A stretch of 35,712 nt of DNA from Nostoc sp. NMS4 (GCF_017115095.1 NZ_JABXKI010000239.1:1-35712), one strand, 5' to 3'; positions 6,876 to 16,748 are shown, counted from the stretch's first letter. A program made the numbers and translations. Notes: generated by a model not told the origin, from the sequence alone.

Positions 6876-6922
6876 CTAATTGATCCTCAGTTGAGTGTAA
6901 GTATTAACTGAGGATCAATTAG
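6876..6922. terminator. Bidirectional terminator hairpin
   Basis: Perfect 17-bp arms, CTAATTGATCCTCAGTT (6876-6892) and its complement (6906-6922), with a 13-nt loop. It lies between the convergent genes ending at 6827 and 6982. The flanks are T-rich on the plus strand. Confidence 0.8.
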
Positions 6923-6981
6923 CTTTACAGATTTATTTTTAACTAATTATAGTTTGACTAAATGGGAATGCAATCTACCGT

Positions 6982-7338
6982 TTAAATTCCTAAACGTTTG
7001 CATTCGTTATCCATTAGTTGGTCGTACATTGCCAGTTTTGAGTGAATCGATTCGTACAATTTGCCTAAATGTTCGGGATCGCACTGGCACTTGTTGACCA
7101 TTTGCTTAAACCATTTAAAACCCTCTTTGTCACTACGTCCAGCTTTGAAATCTAAAAGAACACCCCAAAGGCATTCACTTCCTGTAATGGGTGGAAACCC
7201 CATTGAGACTGCCTCTTGTTCTGCAAGAAGGTTGTACCGTTGGATGATTTTGCGGTTGAGAGTTTCTTGTTGTGGTGTCATGAGTTTGGGGTCAAATCCA
7301 TTCTTCTGGTTGCGTTTATTCTTACGAGGTTTTGTCAT
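6982..7338 (-). CDS. Hypothetical protein (118 aa)
   Basis: The ATG at 7338 is preceded by GAGGA at a good distance. The N-terminus is very basic (MTKPRKNKRNQKNGFDPK) and the rest is helical, with a Cys pair in NKCQCDPEHL and a Cys in NECKRLGI. The stretch FPPITGSECLWGVLLDFKAG is its hydrophobic core. No signal peptide. The basic tail suggests a nucleic acid or ribosome contact, but no family is recognised. It is convergent with the PEP-CTERM-like gene and divergent from the helicase. Confidence 0.65.
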   Translation of the reverse strand: MTKPRKNKRNQKNGFDPKLMTPQQETLNRKIIQRYNLLAEQEAVSMGFPPITGSECLWGVLLDFKAGRSDKEGFKWFKQMVNKCQCDPEHLGKLYESIHSKLAMYDQLMDNECKRLGI

Positions 7339-7587
7339 ATCTATTCCTCAATTTTTTATTTGAAATATGCAATCATATTATAGTATATTTGTACTATAAA
7401 AGAAACCTTATTTTTTGATAATTAACTTATGCGCGATCGCTTTGGGCGTTTCTGTTTGCCCTCTAAGCGCCTTCATCATCCGATCTATTCAAGTAAATCT
7501 TATGAACTCAGGTGAAGAGGAAGGTTATAAAGAAAGCAGTCAATAAAGCAAATTGCAATTTGAACAAGGAGCGACATACAAACATAT

Positions 7588-9450
7588 ATGTTGATTCTGC
7601 GCGATTACCAACAAGATTTAGTTTCAAAAACTTTTACTGCTTGGTCTTGTGGAATTAGAAAAGTATTATTGCAACTGAGTACGGGTGGCGGCAAGACTAT
7701 TATCTTTGCTGCAATCGCATCTGAATTTATAGCCCAAGGTGAAGGTGTGTTGGTAGTGGCGCACAGGGAGGAATTAATTCTCCAGGCCAGCGAGAAACTG
7801 ACGGCAGCCACAAAAGTACAACCAGGAATCATTAAAGCAGGATACAAGCCAACTGATTCCTTAATTCAAGTAGCCAGTATCCAAACTCTTTTTCGTCGCC
7901 AAACTTACCCAATAGCGAAGGTTGTCATTATTGATGAAGCTCACCATTCTTCAGCTAATAGTTACCGTAAATTGCTAGATGCTTATCCAGATGCACTCAT
8001 TTTGGGATTGACAGCGACACCAAGACGTGAAGATGGTTACGGACTGCGAGATATTTTCGACCACCTGATTTGCTCAATTAAGACCCAAGAATTAATAGCC
8101 CTTGGATATTTGACAGATTACAAGTTAATCGCTGGCTTTAAATATGCCAAACACAAAGTCCCTAAAAAACGTGACTTCACCAGAAAAGAATTAGAAGAAG
8201 TTGCTTCTGATTACAAACCGGCTGAGGTGTTAAAGCAGTGGAAAAAATTTTGTGCTGGTAAAAAGACAATTATTTTTGCGGTCAACGTCAAGCATTCTCA
8301 AGAGATCGCAGCAGTATTTCGTGCAGATGGCATCACCTGTGAGCATCTTGATGGAGATACACCACACTCTGAGCGCTTTGCAATTTTAGATAGATTTCGT
8401 AATGGTCAGACGCAGGTGATTAGCAATTGTGCAATTCTGACTGAGGGATTTGATTGTCCTGACTCACTTGCTGCGGTGATTGCTCGTCCCACCAGTAGTG
8501 TTACTCTCTGGTTGCAAATGATTGGCAGAATATTACGCCCTGCACCGTTTAAGGAATATGCAACTGTCCTAGACATGACTGATAACTGGTTTCGGCTTGG
8601 TCGTCCCTGTGACAACAGGGAATGGAGCCTTGATCCGATATCCTGTGACCCGGATAGCCTTGGGGTGAGATGCTGCCCGCACTGTCACCATGTTTTCAAA
8701 CCAATGCCAGCCTTAATTCGGACTAAAGAATACTTTAATTCCACTCTAGCAGAGTTTGTGACTCAATATGAGGCGGATTGTCCCAACTGCGGCGAATCTT
8801 TTAAGTGGATATTGTCAGAGGATTCTGGAATAGAAAATAGTGGAATACCAGTGATTGTTTCTAGCAACGAGATTGAATTTAAAGAAGTTCCTCCAGAAGT
8901 CCGTCCTGTTTTACTGCGCCCAATTATTGAAGCTAAAAAGCGGAAATTTCGGAGCGAAGGGAAAAAATTGTTTTTTTACAATTCCACCATTAGAGGCTGG
9001 TTCTTAAATTGCCAAGAACTAACTCTAACAGAGCTACTTTACGCTATTCAACTACTTGATTGCTCAGAAGAAACATTTGACAAGAGCATAGAATATTTAA
9101 CCTTCAAAGTACGCATTGCTACTGAATGGGAAGATGTAACTCGAATTATGTCTCGTCGTCCAGACAATGTGAAGAAAGTTATTTGGAGTAATTTGTCTGG
9201 TTTAGAAAAAGACAGACTCAACCAAATGAAAGCACAGTATGATAACGAAATGAAGGAATGGCTGACCGAAGAAAATCTGGCAGTAATAGCGAGTGACCTG
9301 GAAATCTGTGAAGACATTGAGATGATTTCTGATTTATGGGAAATCTATAAAAAACCAGCGATTAAAGCCGCGATTGATCTGGTAAGTGCTGAGAGGCGCG
9401 GACAAATTACGCAGTGGATTACTCAGTTAGACACAGTTAGTTATTCCTGA
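7588..9450 (+). CDS. RadD-like superfamily 2 helicase with zinc-binding cysteines
   Basis: 620 residues. Motifs in order: RDYQQ near the N-terminus, Walker A TGGGKT at 32-37, DEAH at 116-119, TATP at 142-145, and motif VI QMIGRILRP at 310-318. Two cysteine pairs follow, CPHC (363-366) and CPNC (398-401), spaced like a four-Cys zinc site. This order and length resemble E. coli RadD (YejH), an ATPase linked to recombination and repair. The region after about 410 is specific to this protein and helical. It stands alone, with a terminator at 9491. A role in plasmid DNA repair or defence is inferred only; a restriction-type helicase subunit is less likely because no methylase or nuclease is adjacent. 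Confidence 0.88.
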   Translation: MLILRDYQQDLVSKTFTAWSCGIRKVLLQLSTGGGKTIIFAAIASEFIAQGEGVLVVAHREELILQASEKLTAATKVQPGIIKAGYKPTDSLIQVASIQTLFRRQTYPIAKVVIIDEAHHSSANSYRKLLDAYPDALILGLTATPRREDGYGLRDIFDHLICSIKTQELIALGYLTDYKLIAGFKYAKHKVPKKRDFTRKELEEVASDYKPAEVLKQWKKFCAGKKTIIFAVNVKHSQEIAAVFRADGITCEHLDGDTPHSERFAILDRFRNGQTQVISNCAILTEGFDCPDSLAAVIARPTSSVTLWLQMIGRILRPAPFKEYATVLDMTDNWFRLGRPCDNREWSLDPISCDPDSLGVRCCPHCHHVFKPMPALIRTKEYFNSTLAEFVTQYEADCPNCGESFKWILSEDSGIENSGIPVIVSSNEIEFKEVPPEVRPVLLRPIIEAKKRKFRSEGKKLFFYNSTIRGWFLNCQELTLTELLYAIQLLDCSEETFDKSIEYLTFKVRIATEWEDVTRIMSRRPDNVKKVIWSNLSGLEKDRLNQMKAQYDNEMKEWLTEENLAVIASDLEICEDIEMISDLWEIYKKPAIKAAIDLVSAERRGQITQWITQLDTVSYS

Positions 9451-9490
9451 CCTAACCGAGAGGAAAGAAAATTAGAGTTGTAAATTGGAG

Positions 9491-9519
9491 TCATTCTCAG
9501 ACTGGGAATGATGTTTTTT
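9491..9519 (+). terminator. Rho-independent terminator after the helicase gene
   Basis: TCATTCTCA (9491-9499) pairs with TGGGAATGA (9503-9511), allowing one U-G pair, and is followed by six T residues (9514-9519). It resembles a degenerate copy of the palindrome family. Confidence 0.75.
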
Positions 9520-9978
9520 AAAGTCCCTACAAAACAGTGCTAGTGAGCCGGAGAGTGCTAAATCTCAAGGATGAGAGTAGCCAATTATGCCCATTGCTTT
9601 AATCCGAGAAAACAACCCAATGAAAATAGACTTGATTTGTTGTGCTGCGAAATTTACTTAAGAAAGCAGGTTGGATTCACTAAGTTGGTGATTAACCCAA
9701 TTTGGTACGAAATTGTTTGATGTACTTTGCTTTCTCCCAATTCATAGTTTTTTTAAATTGCTTAGAAGTCTGCAATTTTGAGACTGCCTGGGCATCTGCG
9801 ATCGCAACGGTTGTGGTTGTGATTTAAAAACGAGTATTGGGTGGGACACATTCACAAAGTCATTCCCAATATTGGGAATGATGTTTGACGACTTTGAGCA
9901 AGAAGGGGTGCATCACCGATAGCGTAGCGTTAGCGACGCAGGAGCGTCACAGCCCACCGCAGATATCGCTCTTTAGTT
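9520..9978. other. Intergenic DNA with palindrome site 4 and an SDR
   Basis: No gene is supported. It holds palindrome site 4, TTCCCAA-TA-TTGGGAA, at 9863-9878; this is the only site that is fully palindromic. It also holds an SDR-like repeat at 9915-9950 (ACCGATAGCGTAGCGTTAGC, then GACGCAGGAGCGTC). Confidence 0.7.
9863..9878. repeat. Palindrome site 4, TTCCCAA-TA-TTGGGAA
   Basis: Same 7-bp arms as the other sites, with a symmetrical TA centre. It is followed by TGATGTTT, as is the hairpin at 9491, suggesting the two derive from one sequence. Confidence 0.9.
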
Positions 9979-10071
9979 ATGGGAGAAGCTGAGGCGATCG
10001 CTCATCGACTCAACCATCCCAAACGGTTTGAGCATTTTAATTGGGATTGGGACGGGAAAAATCCATTTTAA
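9979..10071 (+). pseudogene. Possible 3' remnant of a third tyrosine recombinase
   Basis: A 30-codon frame ending at TAA 10069-10071 reads HRLNHPKRFEHFNWDWDG near its end. This resembles the ends of the two recombinases (APKGFEKLNWSW and KLNARRFLNFDWGDL), which follow the catalytic tyrosine. No upstream catalytic part is present and an SDR lies just before it. The similarity is short, so this is tentative. Confidence 0.4.
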
Positions 10072-10198
10072 TATTTATCACATTCAACGAGATGAGCGGT
10101 CGCAGAGTCTATGGTTTATTAATCATTGACCTAATTTACTGAACGTGGCTGTCAGCAGAGCGCGAGAGGCTATTTGCAAACTAACAAGCACAGAAATC

Positions 10199-11029
10199 TT
10201 AATAACATGCTTCAATTTCGTACAGAGGGTCAAGTTGCCGATAATGTTCGGCAGGTTGGAAATACAGCAACCGTGCCCCGTCCGCAGCAAGTTGCTGTTG
10301 CTGGGTGTAAGCTAGATAAAACAAATTATTCTTCCAGAGATGCCAATAAGAGGGGGAACCCCCCAGCAGAGGCTCTAAAGCTTCATCTATTCGCCGATAA
10401 TGTCCCTTGAGTAATTCTGCAATTTCAAATTGGGCATCAAATGGCTCCTCCTCGGTTCCTATCAACATATCTAATTCTGACAGCCTTCTGTCTTTCTCCT
10501 GTTGCTGTTCGGGAGAAGGAGGTTTCACAACTGCCTGTATTTCCTCTGGCATATCTAGTAAGAAGAACTGTGAGCGTCCACGTCTATTAATCTCTTCCTC
10601 ATAAAACTGGTTTTCTTCTTCTTCTATACGGTCAACTGTACCAGAAATAAACGTCTGACCCATAGCATCTGCTTCCAGAAGGATACCATTGTGACCGTAT
10701 GCGCCGAAGTGAAAAGCATTGCAATCAATTTGCATAGCTAGTTCTGATAGGCGAGGGCGAGAAGCACCTCTAGCTCGACGGCATAGTAGTTCATTCGGTT
10801 CGGTTTTCACTATAGTCCATCCCGGAGTGCTAACGAACAGTCCGACAATCCATAGGTCGGGTAATAGCAGCCAGGGAGTTTGGCGCAATTCCTCATTTGA
10901 TAAGGGTTGAGGTGGTTGGGAAATGCGACGGCAACCTTCAAGCTCAAAGATGCGGGTTATGGCCAGTTCAATTGAATCTAAATTATTTGACTGGATACAA
11001 GTAGTGTAATTTCGGAATTCGATAAACAA
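10199..11029 (-). CDS. Immunity-like protein 2 (paralog of the upstream gene)
   Basis: I place the start at TTG 11029: GGAGGT lies five bases upstream, and the product then begins MFIEFRNYTTCIQSNNLD, aligning with MFDRYYNFTTCIRSNNLA of the neighbour. A TTG at 11035 overlaps the ribosome site. The paralogs share EGCRR, GWTIVKTEPNEL versus GWTIVKTWPNEL, RPRLS-x-LAMQ, FHF and GILLEADA-x-G. About 276 residues, acidic, no signal peptide, so cytoplasmic. It lies 30 bp after the first paralog and is the last gene of the toxin transcript. By position it is probably an immunity protein, perhaps for a related toxin variant. Confidence 0.7.
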   Translation of the reverse strand: MFIEFRNYTTCIQSNNLDSIELAITRIFELEGCRRISQPPQPLSNEELRQTPWLLLPDLWIVGLFVSTPGWTIVKTEPNELLCRRARGASRPRLSELAMQIDCNAFHFGAYGHNGILLEADAMGQTFISGTVDRIEEEENQFYEEEINRRGRSQFFLLDMPEEIQAVVKPPSPEQQQEKDRRLSELDMLIGTEEEPFDAQFEIAELLKGHYRRIDEALEPLLGGSPSYWHLWKNNLFYLAYTQQQQLAADGARLLYFQPAEHYRQLDPLYEIEACY

Positions 11030-11058
11030 TGACAACCTCCTATTCTGACAAGGAAAGA

Positions 11059-11925
11059 TTAGAAAGATTCATCCTCATCATCTTCAGACAGAGGCTCAGG
11101 TGGTAGCAGGATGACGGGATGAGGATTGTACGTAGTTGGGGGTTGGAAATACAACAGTTGCGCTCCCTTATCTTCTAGCTGTTGTGGTTCGGCGTAAACA
11201 TAGTAAAGTAAATCACGCAAATACCAGCAGGATTTAGATTTGTCTATTACTTCCGCCAAAGCGTTATCAATGCGTTCGGCATAACCCTTTTCTACTTCAT
11301 CTTGTAGGTTAATCAATAACTCTGATTGTGGGTCTTCTGCCAACAACCGCTCATACTCAGCTTCAATTCTTGCAATTTCTGGGTTTTCATGTACTCGCAT
11401 CGCTTCCTGCATTGGCTGTGGCACTGTTAACAGAGAAAACTGTGAAATTGGCTCAGGTGCATTAATTTGTTCGTCGTAAAATAGATGGGTTTCATCTAAA
11501 CTATTAGCTCCTTCGTAATCATTCCAACCAGAAAGGAAGATATGACCAGTTGCATCGGCTTCCAGCAAGATTCCGCAAATGTCACGAACTACCCGAAAAT
11601 GAAAAACATCACACCCCAACTGCATTGCTAACGCTGATAGTCGGGGGCGAGTAACACCTTCTACCCGCGCACAAAATAACTCGTTTGGCCAAGTTTTCAC
11701 AATTGTCCATCCGTCTTCACCTCTGCATAAGCTGATGAGCCATAAGCGCGGTCGCTCCCAAGCAGGAAGATAACGCAGTTGTTCTGAGTCAATTGTGATC
11801 TCCGGCAGATGAGTGAGACGACGGCAACCTTCTTCCTGCTCCAAGATGTGGGTCATTGCATCTGCAATGGCAGCAAGATTATTCGACCGAATACAAGTGG
11901 TGAAATTGTAGTATCTATCAAACAT
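11059..11925 (-). CDS. Immunity-like protein 1, directly after the toxin gene
   Basis: I prefer ATG 11925 (288 residues), 16 bp after the toxin stop; the frame is also open from 11979 and would then overlap the toxin gene. The N-terminal half holds YNFTTCIRSNNLAAIADAMT, EGCRRL, GWTIVKTWPNELFCAR and GILLEADATGHIFLSGW. The C-terminal half is acidic and helical, ending PEPLSEDDEDESF. No signal peptide. Acidic cytoplasmic proteins encoded right after polymorphic toxins usually bind and block the toxin domain. I infer that role here from position and from the tandem duplication; the family itself is not identified. Confidence 0.7.
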   Translation of the reverse strand: MFDRYYNFTTCIRSNNLAAIADAMTHILEQEEGCRRLTHLPEITIDSEQLRYLPAWERPRLWLISLCRGEDGWTIVKTWPNELFCARVEGVTRPRLSALAMQLGCDVFHFRVVRDICGILLEADATGHIFLSGWNDYEGANSLDETHLFYDEQINAPEPISQFSLLTVPQPMQEAMRVHENPEIARIEAEYERLLAEDPQSELLINLQDEVEKGYAERIDNALAEVIDKSKSCWYLRDLLYYVYAEPQQLEDKGAQLLYFQPPTTYNPHPVILLPPEPLSEDDEDESF

Positions 11926-11941
11926 TGAGTTGTTTTTGTCC

Positions 11942-14900
11942 TCAGAAAGAACGAGGGAATCGAATATGGTGAACCGCAACTGAATTTATAGTACGGGGAG
12001 GCTGCTTGTATTCAAACATATCCCTGGCAGCTAAACCAGCTTCTTTGTCACTAAAACACATGAAGTATTGAAGTCCGCAATCTTTAGCTACCTCTGCTTC
12101 TTTGTCTATCTGGCTGATCATTTTTCTAAATATAAATTTTTCTTGTTCAGTAGGAGGAATATAGTTTGAATCGCCAGGAAGCAGTAAATATTTCTTCAAC
12201 CATCTATATCCTGTTTTTACTTCTGCTACCGATCCAACAGGTTCCGACCCATTCCCATTGTTAACTATGGCTCCCTCCGCTCTGACTAGCCCATCGTAAA
12301 ATGCCGGTAATCCTGAGGGAGTTATCACGAGGTAGTCACCAGGCGAACCAGTGATGTAGGTAGCATATTTACTATGTGTTACGTCTTTACCTAAATCTAG
12401 GTTATTAATGTTTACCTTATCACCTAAATGCCGATCTAATTCAAGATTAAAGCATCCATGTTCCGGCTCTACTTTACCTTTAGTAAAAACCTCCTGTTCT
12501 GTTATCCTCTCTGGATTGTTTTTGTTATGTATAAGAACATTTAGCTCCCTCTGCTGTGCTATTTTTAATTGCTCAACTAGCTCACGTTCTCTTTGATTAC
12601 TGTAAGGATTTCCTGTAATCGGATTGATATCAGCTACGTGTGATGGATTTGTTGTAGGTTGATTATCATTTCCTTTGAAAATTTCCTCTATTACCCGAAA
12701 TAATAGAACACCAGAATCTTTAAGAAGTTCAAATATGTTTGGAACCTCATCCTTTAATGCATAAGGTCCGTAGATGCGTGCTGCGGTGCCATTGCTCTTT
12801 GCATTCCCAATAACGAACTTGGACTTATTAGATTTAAGAACGCCGCTTTCGTAAGCAATACTAATCAATCCTTTTTTATCGACACCAGTGTATATGCTGT
12901 AGTTAGCATTGTTAATGGAGACAGAACCAGTAACTCTAACTGAACCATTAGCTTGTACATAAATTTTACCACCAGTGTGATTTCCGTCAGAGCGGAGATA
13001 TCCAGTTTTGACTGCTCCCTGAGAACTGGTGATCGCAATTACTCCACCGTTTGAGATGATGTTTTGGCTAATAACATTGCCAACAGAAGAGATATATACA
13101 TCACCGTTATTGGTAGTAATATCGCCTTGTGTAGTAACAGTACCTTGCTTGGCAATTAGGGCAACTGTACCCCACTGAGAATTGATTTTACCTGTAGTAA
13201 CTTTCTGATTAGCTTGTATGGCTACGTGACTACCACTATTAATCTCGCCAGAGACAACGACATTCTCTTGGCTAGCTACTAAAGCAACTGTACCGTATGC
13301 TGATGTAATCTTTTGAGCAAATACATTCTTGGCAGCACCAAGAGTCACATTATCAACGCTAGCGATCGCACCTTGGGCTTTAACATTACGACTGCTGCTA
13401 ATCAAAGCAACCTTACCATTTTGTGATGTAATATCTTGAGCAACTACATCTTTAAAAGCCCCAAGAGAAACATCACTATTACTGGTAATTGAACCATTGA
13501 CAGTAACCGCACCTTGACTGGAGTTAAGAAGAACTACATCATTGGCAGACTTAATTTTCTCGGTGGTGATGTTCTGTTTGGCTAGAGCAGTTACACCATA
13601 ATCACCAATAATTTCCCCAGTGGCAGTAATAGCCTTAGTAGCACTAATCAGACTAATTCCAGCATTTGTGGAAGTAATGTTGTGAACAACAACATCTTTA
13701 AGAGCAGTAATATTTACATCACCATCTTGGGTCTGAATATCACCCTGTGTTCTGAAAGCCCCATCACTCAAAATATCTACTTGTTTAGCAGTGATATTAC
13801 CAGTAGTGACATCGCCTTTAGAATCGTATTTTTTGTCACCAATTTTACCTAAAGAAATATTTACATTACCTGAGTCAGTACTAGACAAAGAAGCTGTGGT
13901 AATGTCATCAATAGCATTTAGAGTAATATTGCCTTGACTGGTGATATCACCATTAGCCGTGAAAGTTTTAGCACTATTAACTGTCAAGTCCTTAAGACTA
14001 GCATTACCACCAACTGCATTATTGAAAGTAATATTGCCCAAACCTCCTGTCAGACTGAGGGATGAAGCACCTGCACTGTTACTATCGACAGTATTTTTGA
14101 AGGTAATATCGCCGCCCTTGGAAGTAGCAGTAGATTTAGCAGAGTTAAAAGTGTAAGCACCAGTACTGCTATTGAGGATTGTGGGGCCATCAAGAGTAAT
14201 ATTGCCGCCTTTGGTGACAACTTTGGAGCCAGTGAGATTAATCTTAAGTCCCTGCAAGAAAACAGAACTACCTTGAGTAGAAATATTGCCTACAGTGATG
14301 CCATATTTGGGTGTTACTGTTGTAGAAATGGGACTAAGAAGGAAAGCGTGATATTGTCCTCCAATCAGTCCACTTCCCAATATCTGCCCTCTATTGTTAA
14401 TGTCTGTAGCGTATGATAAAGTCCAGCCTGAGTTTGATGAAATCAAACTGTTGAGGTCAGCTATTTTGCCATCTTTGTAGAGGAAAGGGTGTCTTACATC
14501 ACTGGAATAACCAATGATTTGACCAGCATCATTAATAGCTTCAGCATAACTATAACTAGAGCTATTCCCAGACACAGTGCCAAGGTCAGTCATCTGCCCA
14601 TTACTATAGAGAAAAGCGTGGCCATAGCCATCATTAGTCGTAGAAGAACCAACGATTTTACCAGCGTTGTTGATATCAGTAGCCTTGCTGTCAGTGCCTC
14701 CGGGCAAAGTGCCGAGGTCAGTCATCTGTCCATTATTGTAGAGAAAAGCGTGGGTTTGGTAGTTGAAATAACGCCATTCATGAAGCCCAGGTTCGCTGCT
14801 ATAAGCCCTACCAGTCATTTCATTAATACCGTCGAGAAAATCCGCTTTATTGGAATAACCAACAACTTGACCAGCGTCATTAATAGCTGTAGCTTCGCTA

Positions 14901-16084
14901 TAATTGCCTCTAAGAAAAGTACCAAGGTCAGTTATTTTTCCGTCACTGTAGAGAGAAGCGTGGTAATCACCACCCCCATTGACGTTGTGAATACCAACAG
15001 CTTGACCAGAGTTGTTGATATCCGCAGCATAGGTATAGCCGCTACCCATCAAATTACCGAGGTCAGTCATCTTACCATCACTATAGAGAAAAGCGTGATC
15101 CATGTAATCACTGGTAGTGGCAGTACCAACAATTTGACCAGAGTTGTTAATAGCTTTACCTTGACTTGTAAAGCCCCCAGATAAGAAACCGAGATCAGTC
15201 ATTTGCCCATCACTATAAAGGAAAGCATGAGTCTGACCATCATTGTCACTGAAATTACCAACAATTTGACCAGAGTCATTGATCCCTGTAGTGAAAGCAT
15301 AGTTATAATTGCTTCCAAATAGAGTGCTGAGGTCAGTGATACTGTAACTACCACTGGTCGCACTTTGTAATTCACTCAATCCTGATTGCAAACTTAGTCC
15401 AGGACTGTTGTCAAGAGCAGTATTTTTGAGGGTAATATTGCCAGATGTAATACTACCTTCTGTTTGCACTTTCAGCGAAGAACCTATGTAATCACCAAAT
15501 TGAAGATTATTGGATGCTGAGATTTGGACAATTGTAGTTCCATCAGTACCAGTGAAAATAATTTGCTCACCAAGGTCAGTTTGAAAAACTTCACCTTCAC
15601 CATGTCCAGTCAGAGAAAAGCTTTCTGATTTTCCATTAGCATCTTGTAGAGTTAATTGGAAATTTTTATGATTATCGAAACTACCAAACTTTCCCTTGAA
15701 TACTGAAGTAGAATTTAAAAGAGAATCGTTACTAGTAATGGAAGTACGTGACAGATTTTGACTACTTCCAGTAAGTGGGTCAAAATCAGATGTCAGATTG
15801 TTCGCAAGTGATTGAGATGGAATAGATGTATAAATAACTGATTGATTGAATAACGGTAAACTATCAGAGATAGTACTAACAGAATTACTGTAGTTAGTAA
15901 GAGTTTCCTGATTATAGTCAACTAGACCAGAGGCACTACTGGTTGGAGATGTTGTTTGTAACCCTATTAATGACGAAGAATTATTCTCTGAAGTACTACT
16001 GAAAGATGTTCCTGTCAGAGAAGATGGTAATAACCCTGCTTGAGATGAAGAGACATCAGTGAGGATAATATCAGAGTTTGGCAT
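11942..16084 (-). CDS. Giant polymorphic-toxin-like exoprotein: HAF repeats, haemagglutinin-like solenoid, PD-(D/E)xK-like C-terminus
   Basis: 1380 residues. Residues 1-250 are Ser/Thr/Asn-rich with no obvious Sec signal peptide. Next come seven HAF repeats (HAFLYSDGQMTDLG and variants) alternating with AIND-x-GQ-I/V-VG units, about residues 255-590. Then follows a long beta-solenoid like filamentous haemagglutinins, with recurring VALISS, ITSQNG and GDITFKN motifs. The last 200 residues change character and hold D1264 (FYDG), E1288 and K1290 (AEVKTGY), the D-x(n)-E-x-K pattern of restriction-endonuclease-fold toxins. The following two genes are immunity-like paralogs. Likely a secreted or surface toxin that cuts nucleic acid in rival cells. 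The secretion route is unclear; type I export or an unrecognised leader is possible. Confidence 0.8.
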   Translation of the reverse strand: MPNSDIILTDVSSSQAGLLPSSLTGTSFSSTSENNSSSLIGLQTTSPTSSASGLVDYNQETLTNYSNSVSTISDSLPLFNQSVIYTSIPSQSLANNLTSDFDPLTGSSQNLSRTSITSNDSLLNSTSVFKGKFGSFDNHKNFQLTLQDANGKSESFSLTGHGEGEVFQTDLGEQIIFTGTDGTTIVQISASNNLQFGDYIGSSLKVQTEGSITSGNITLKNTALDNSPGLSLQSGLSELQSATSGSYSITDLSTLFGSNYNYAFTTGINDSGQIVGNFSDNDGQTHAFLYSDGQMTDLGFLSGGFTSQGKAINNSGQIVGTATTSDYMDHAFLYSDGKMTDLGNLMGSGYTYAADINNSGQAVGIHNVNGGGDYHASLYSDGKITDLGTFLRGNYSEATAINDAGQVVGYSNKADFLDGINEMTGRAYSSEPGLHEWRYFNYQTHAFLYNNGQMTDLGTLPGGTDSKATDINNAGKIVGSSTTNDGYGHAFLYSNGQMTDLGTVSGNSSSYSYAEAINDAGQIIGYSSDVRHPFLYKDGKIADLNSLISSNSGWTLSYATDINNRGQILGSGLIGGQYHAFLLSPISTTVTPKYGITVGNISTQGSSVFLQGLKINLTGSKVVTKGGNITLDGPTILNSSTGAYTFNSAKSTATSKGGDITFKNTVDSNSAGASSLSLTGGLGNITFNNAVGGNASLKDLTVNSAKTFTANGDITSQGNITLNAIDDITTASLSSTDSGNVNISLGKIGDKKYDSKGDVTTGNITAKQVDILSDGAFRTQGDIQTQDGDVNITALKDVVVHNITSTNAGISLISATKAITATGEIIGDYGVTALAKQNITTEKIKSANDVVLLNSSQGAVTVNGSITSNSDVSLGAFKDVVAQDITSQNGKVALISSSRNVKAQGAIASVDNVTLGAAKNVFAQKITSAYGTVALVASQENVVVSGEINSGSHVAIQANQKVTTGKINSQWGTVALIAKQGTVTTQGDITTNNGDVYISSVGNVISQNIISNGGVIAITSSQGAVKTGYLRSDGNHTGGKIYVQANGSVRVTGSVSINNANYSIYTGVDKKGLISIAYESGVLKSNKSKFVIGNAKSNGTAARIYGPYALKDEVPNIFELLKDSGVLLFRVIEEIFKGNDNQPTTNPSHVADINPITGNPYSNQRERELVEQLKIAQQRELNVLIHNKNNPERITEQEVFTKGKVEPEHGCFNLELDRHLGDKVNINNLDLGKDVTHSKYATYITGSPGDYLVITPSGLPAFYDGLVRAEGAIVNNGNGSEPVGSVAEVKTGYRWLKKYLLLPGDSNYIPPTEQEKFIFRKMISQIDKEAEVAKDCGLQYFMCFSDKEAGLAARDMFEYKQPPRTINSVAVHHIRFPRSF

Positions 16085-16748
16085 AATTTGTATCTTTTTA
16101 ATTAGAAATTATTGTGAATAAAAACTGAGCCGTCTAATTATCTATTGAGAGTTTGTTGTGATAAAATCCAAGTCTTAATTTCTCTAGTTAGTCAGTACCA
16201 AATCTGCTCAAGCATTAGTTCAACATCAAAAAATAGCTTGAACATACAAGCTAGAATGCTGGAATTGCCAAATCAGCGTAAGTTGAAGAAGGTAGAGGGC
16301 AGAAGGTTCAGTTCAAAAGGGGATTCAGACCCCTCCTGAACGGAAACCACTCAATCTTTCATTGAGTGGGAGTCTAAACCGCAAGGCTTCCCTTTGGTCG
16401 TCCAGACGGTACGCTCCTGCATCGCTCTAAGCGAAGGAAGCCATGCCGTAGGCTTTACGTTGCGCTATCGGGCTTTGGAAAATAAAAGGTAATAAATGAT
16501 TTCGGTATTCTCAAGCTTTAATAATTTGAATAAACTCCAAAAAAATATATTTATCAAACCTCGAATATTGGAATAATGCAGATACCTGAATTGAAGATAA
16601 GATAATATTACGGTTTCAGTCTACCGAATCTTTACGGAATTTATTGCTGGCTTTTTTTAGGTAAAGTTCTGGCTTGACAAGTGAATTTATAGTTTGATTA
16701 AAGTTTTTATATGTTTAATATGTTTTTGATGAAAACAATTTTAAAGAT
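16085..16748. other. Intergenic region with hairpin and SDR-like repeats
   Basis: No gene is supported. A hairpin CCACTCAAT/ATTGAGTGG occupies 16347-16369 with a 5-nt loop. From about 16380 to 16480 GC-rich repeat fragments follow, including the inverted arms GGCTTCC and GGAAGCC and the words GTACGCTCCTGCATCGC and GCGCTATCGG, typical of cyanobacterial dispersed repeats. The remainder, 16490-16748, is AT-rich. Confidence 0.6.

Noticed and set aside
7588..9450. Helicase as part of a type I or III restriction system
   Set aside because: No methylase, specificity or nuclease gene is adjacent, and the cysteine pairs fit RadD better.
14489..15184. Long plus-strand frame (231 codons) inside the exoprotein gene
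   Set aside because: It is antisense to the HAF repeats; the regular repeats of the real gene keep the opposite frame open.
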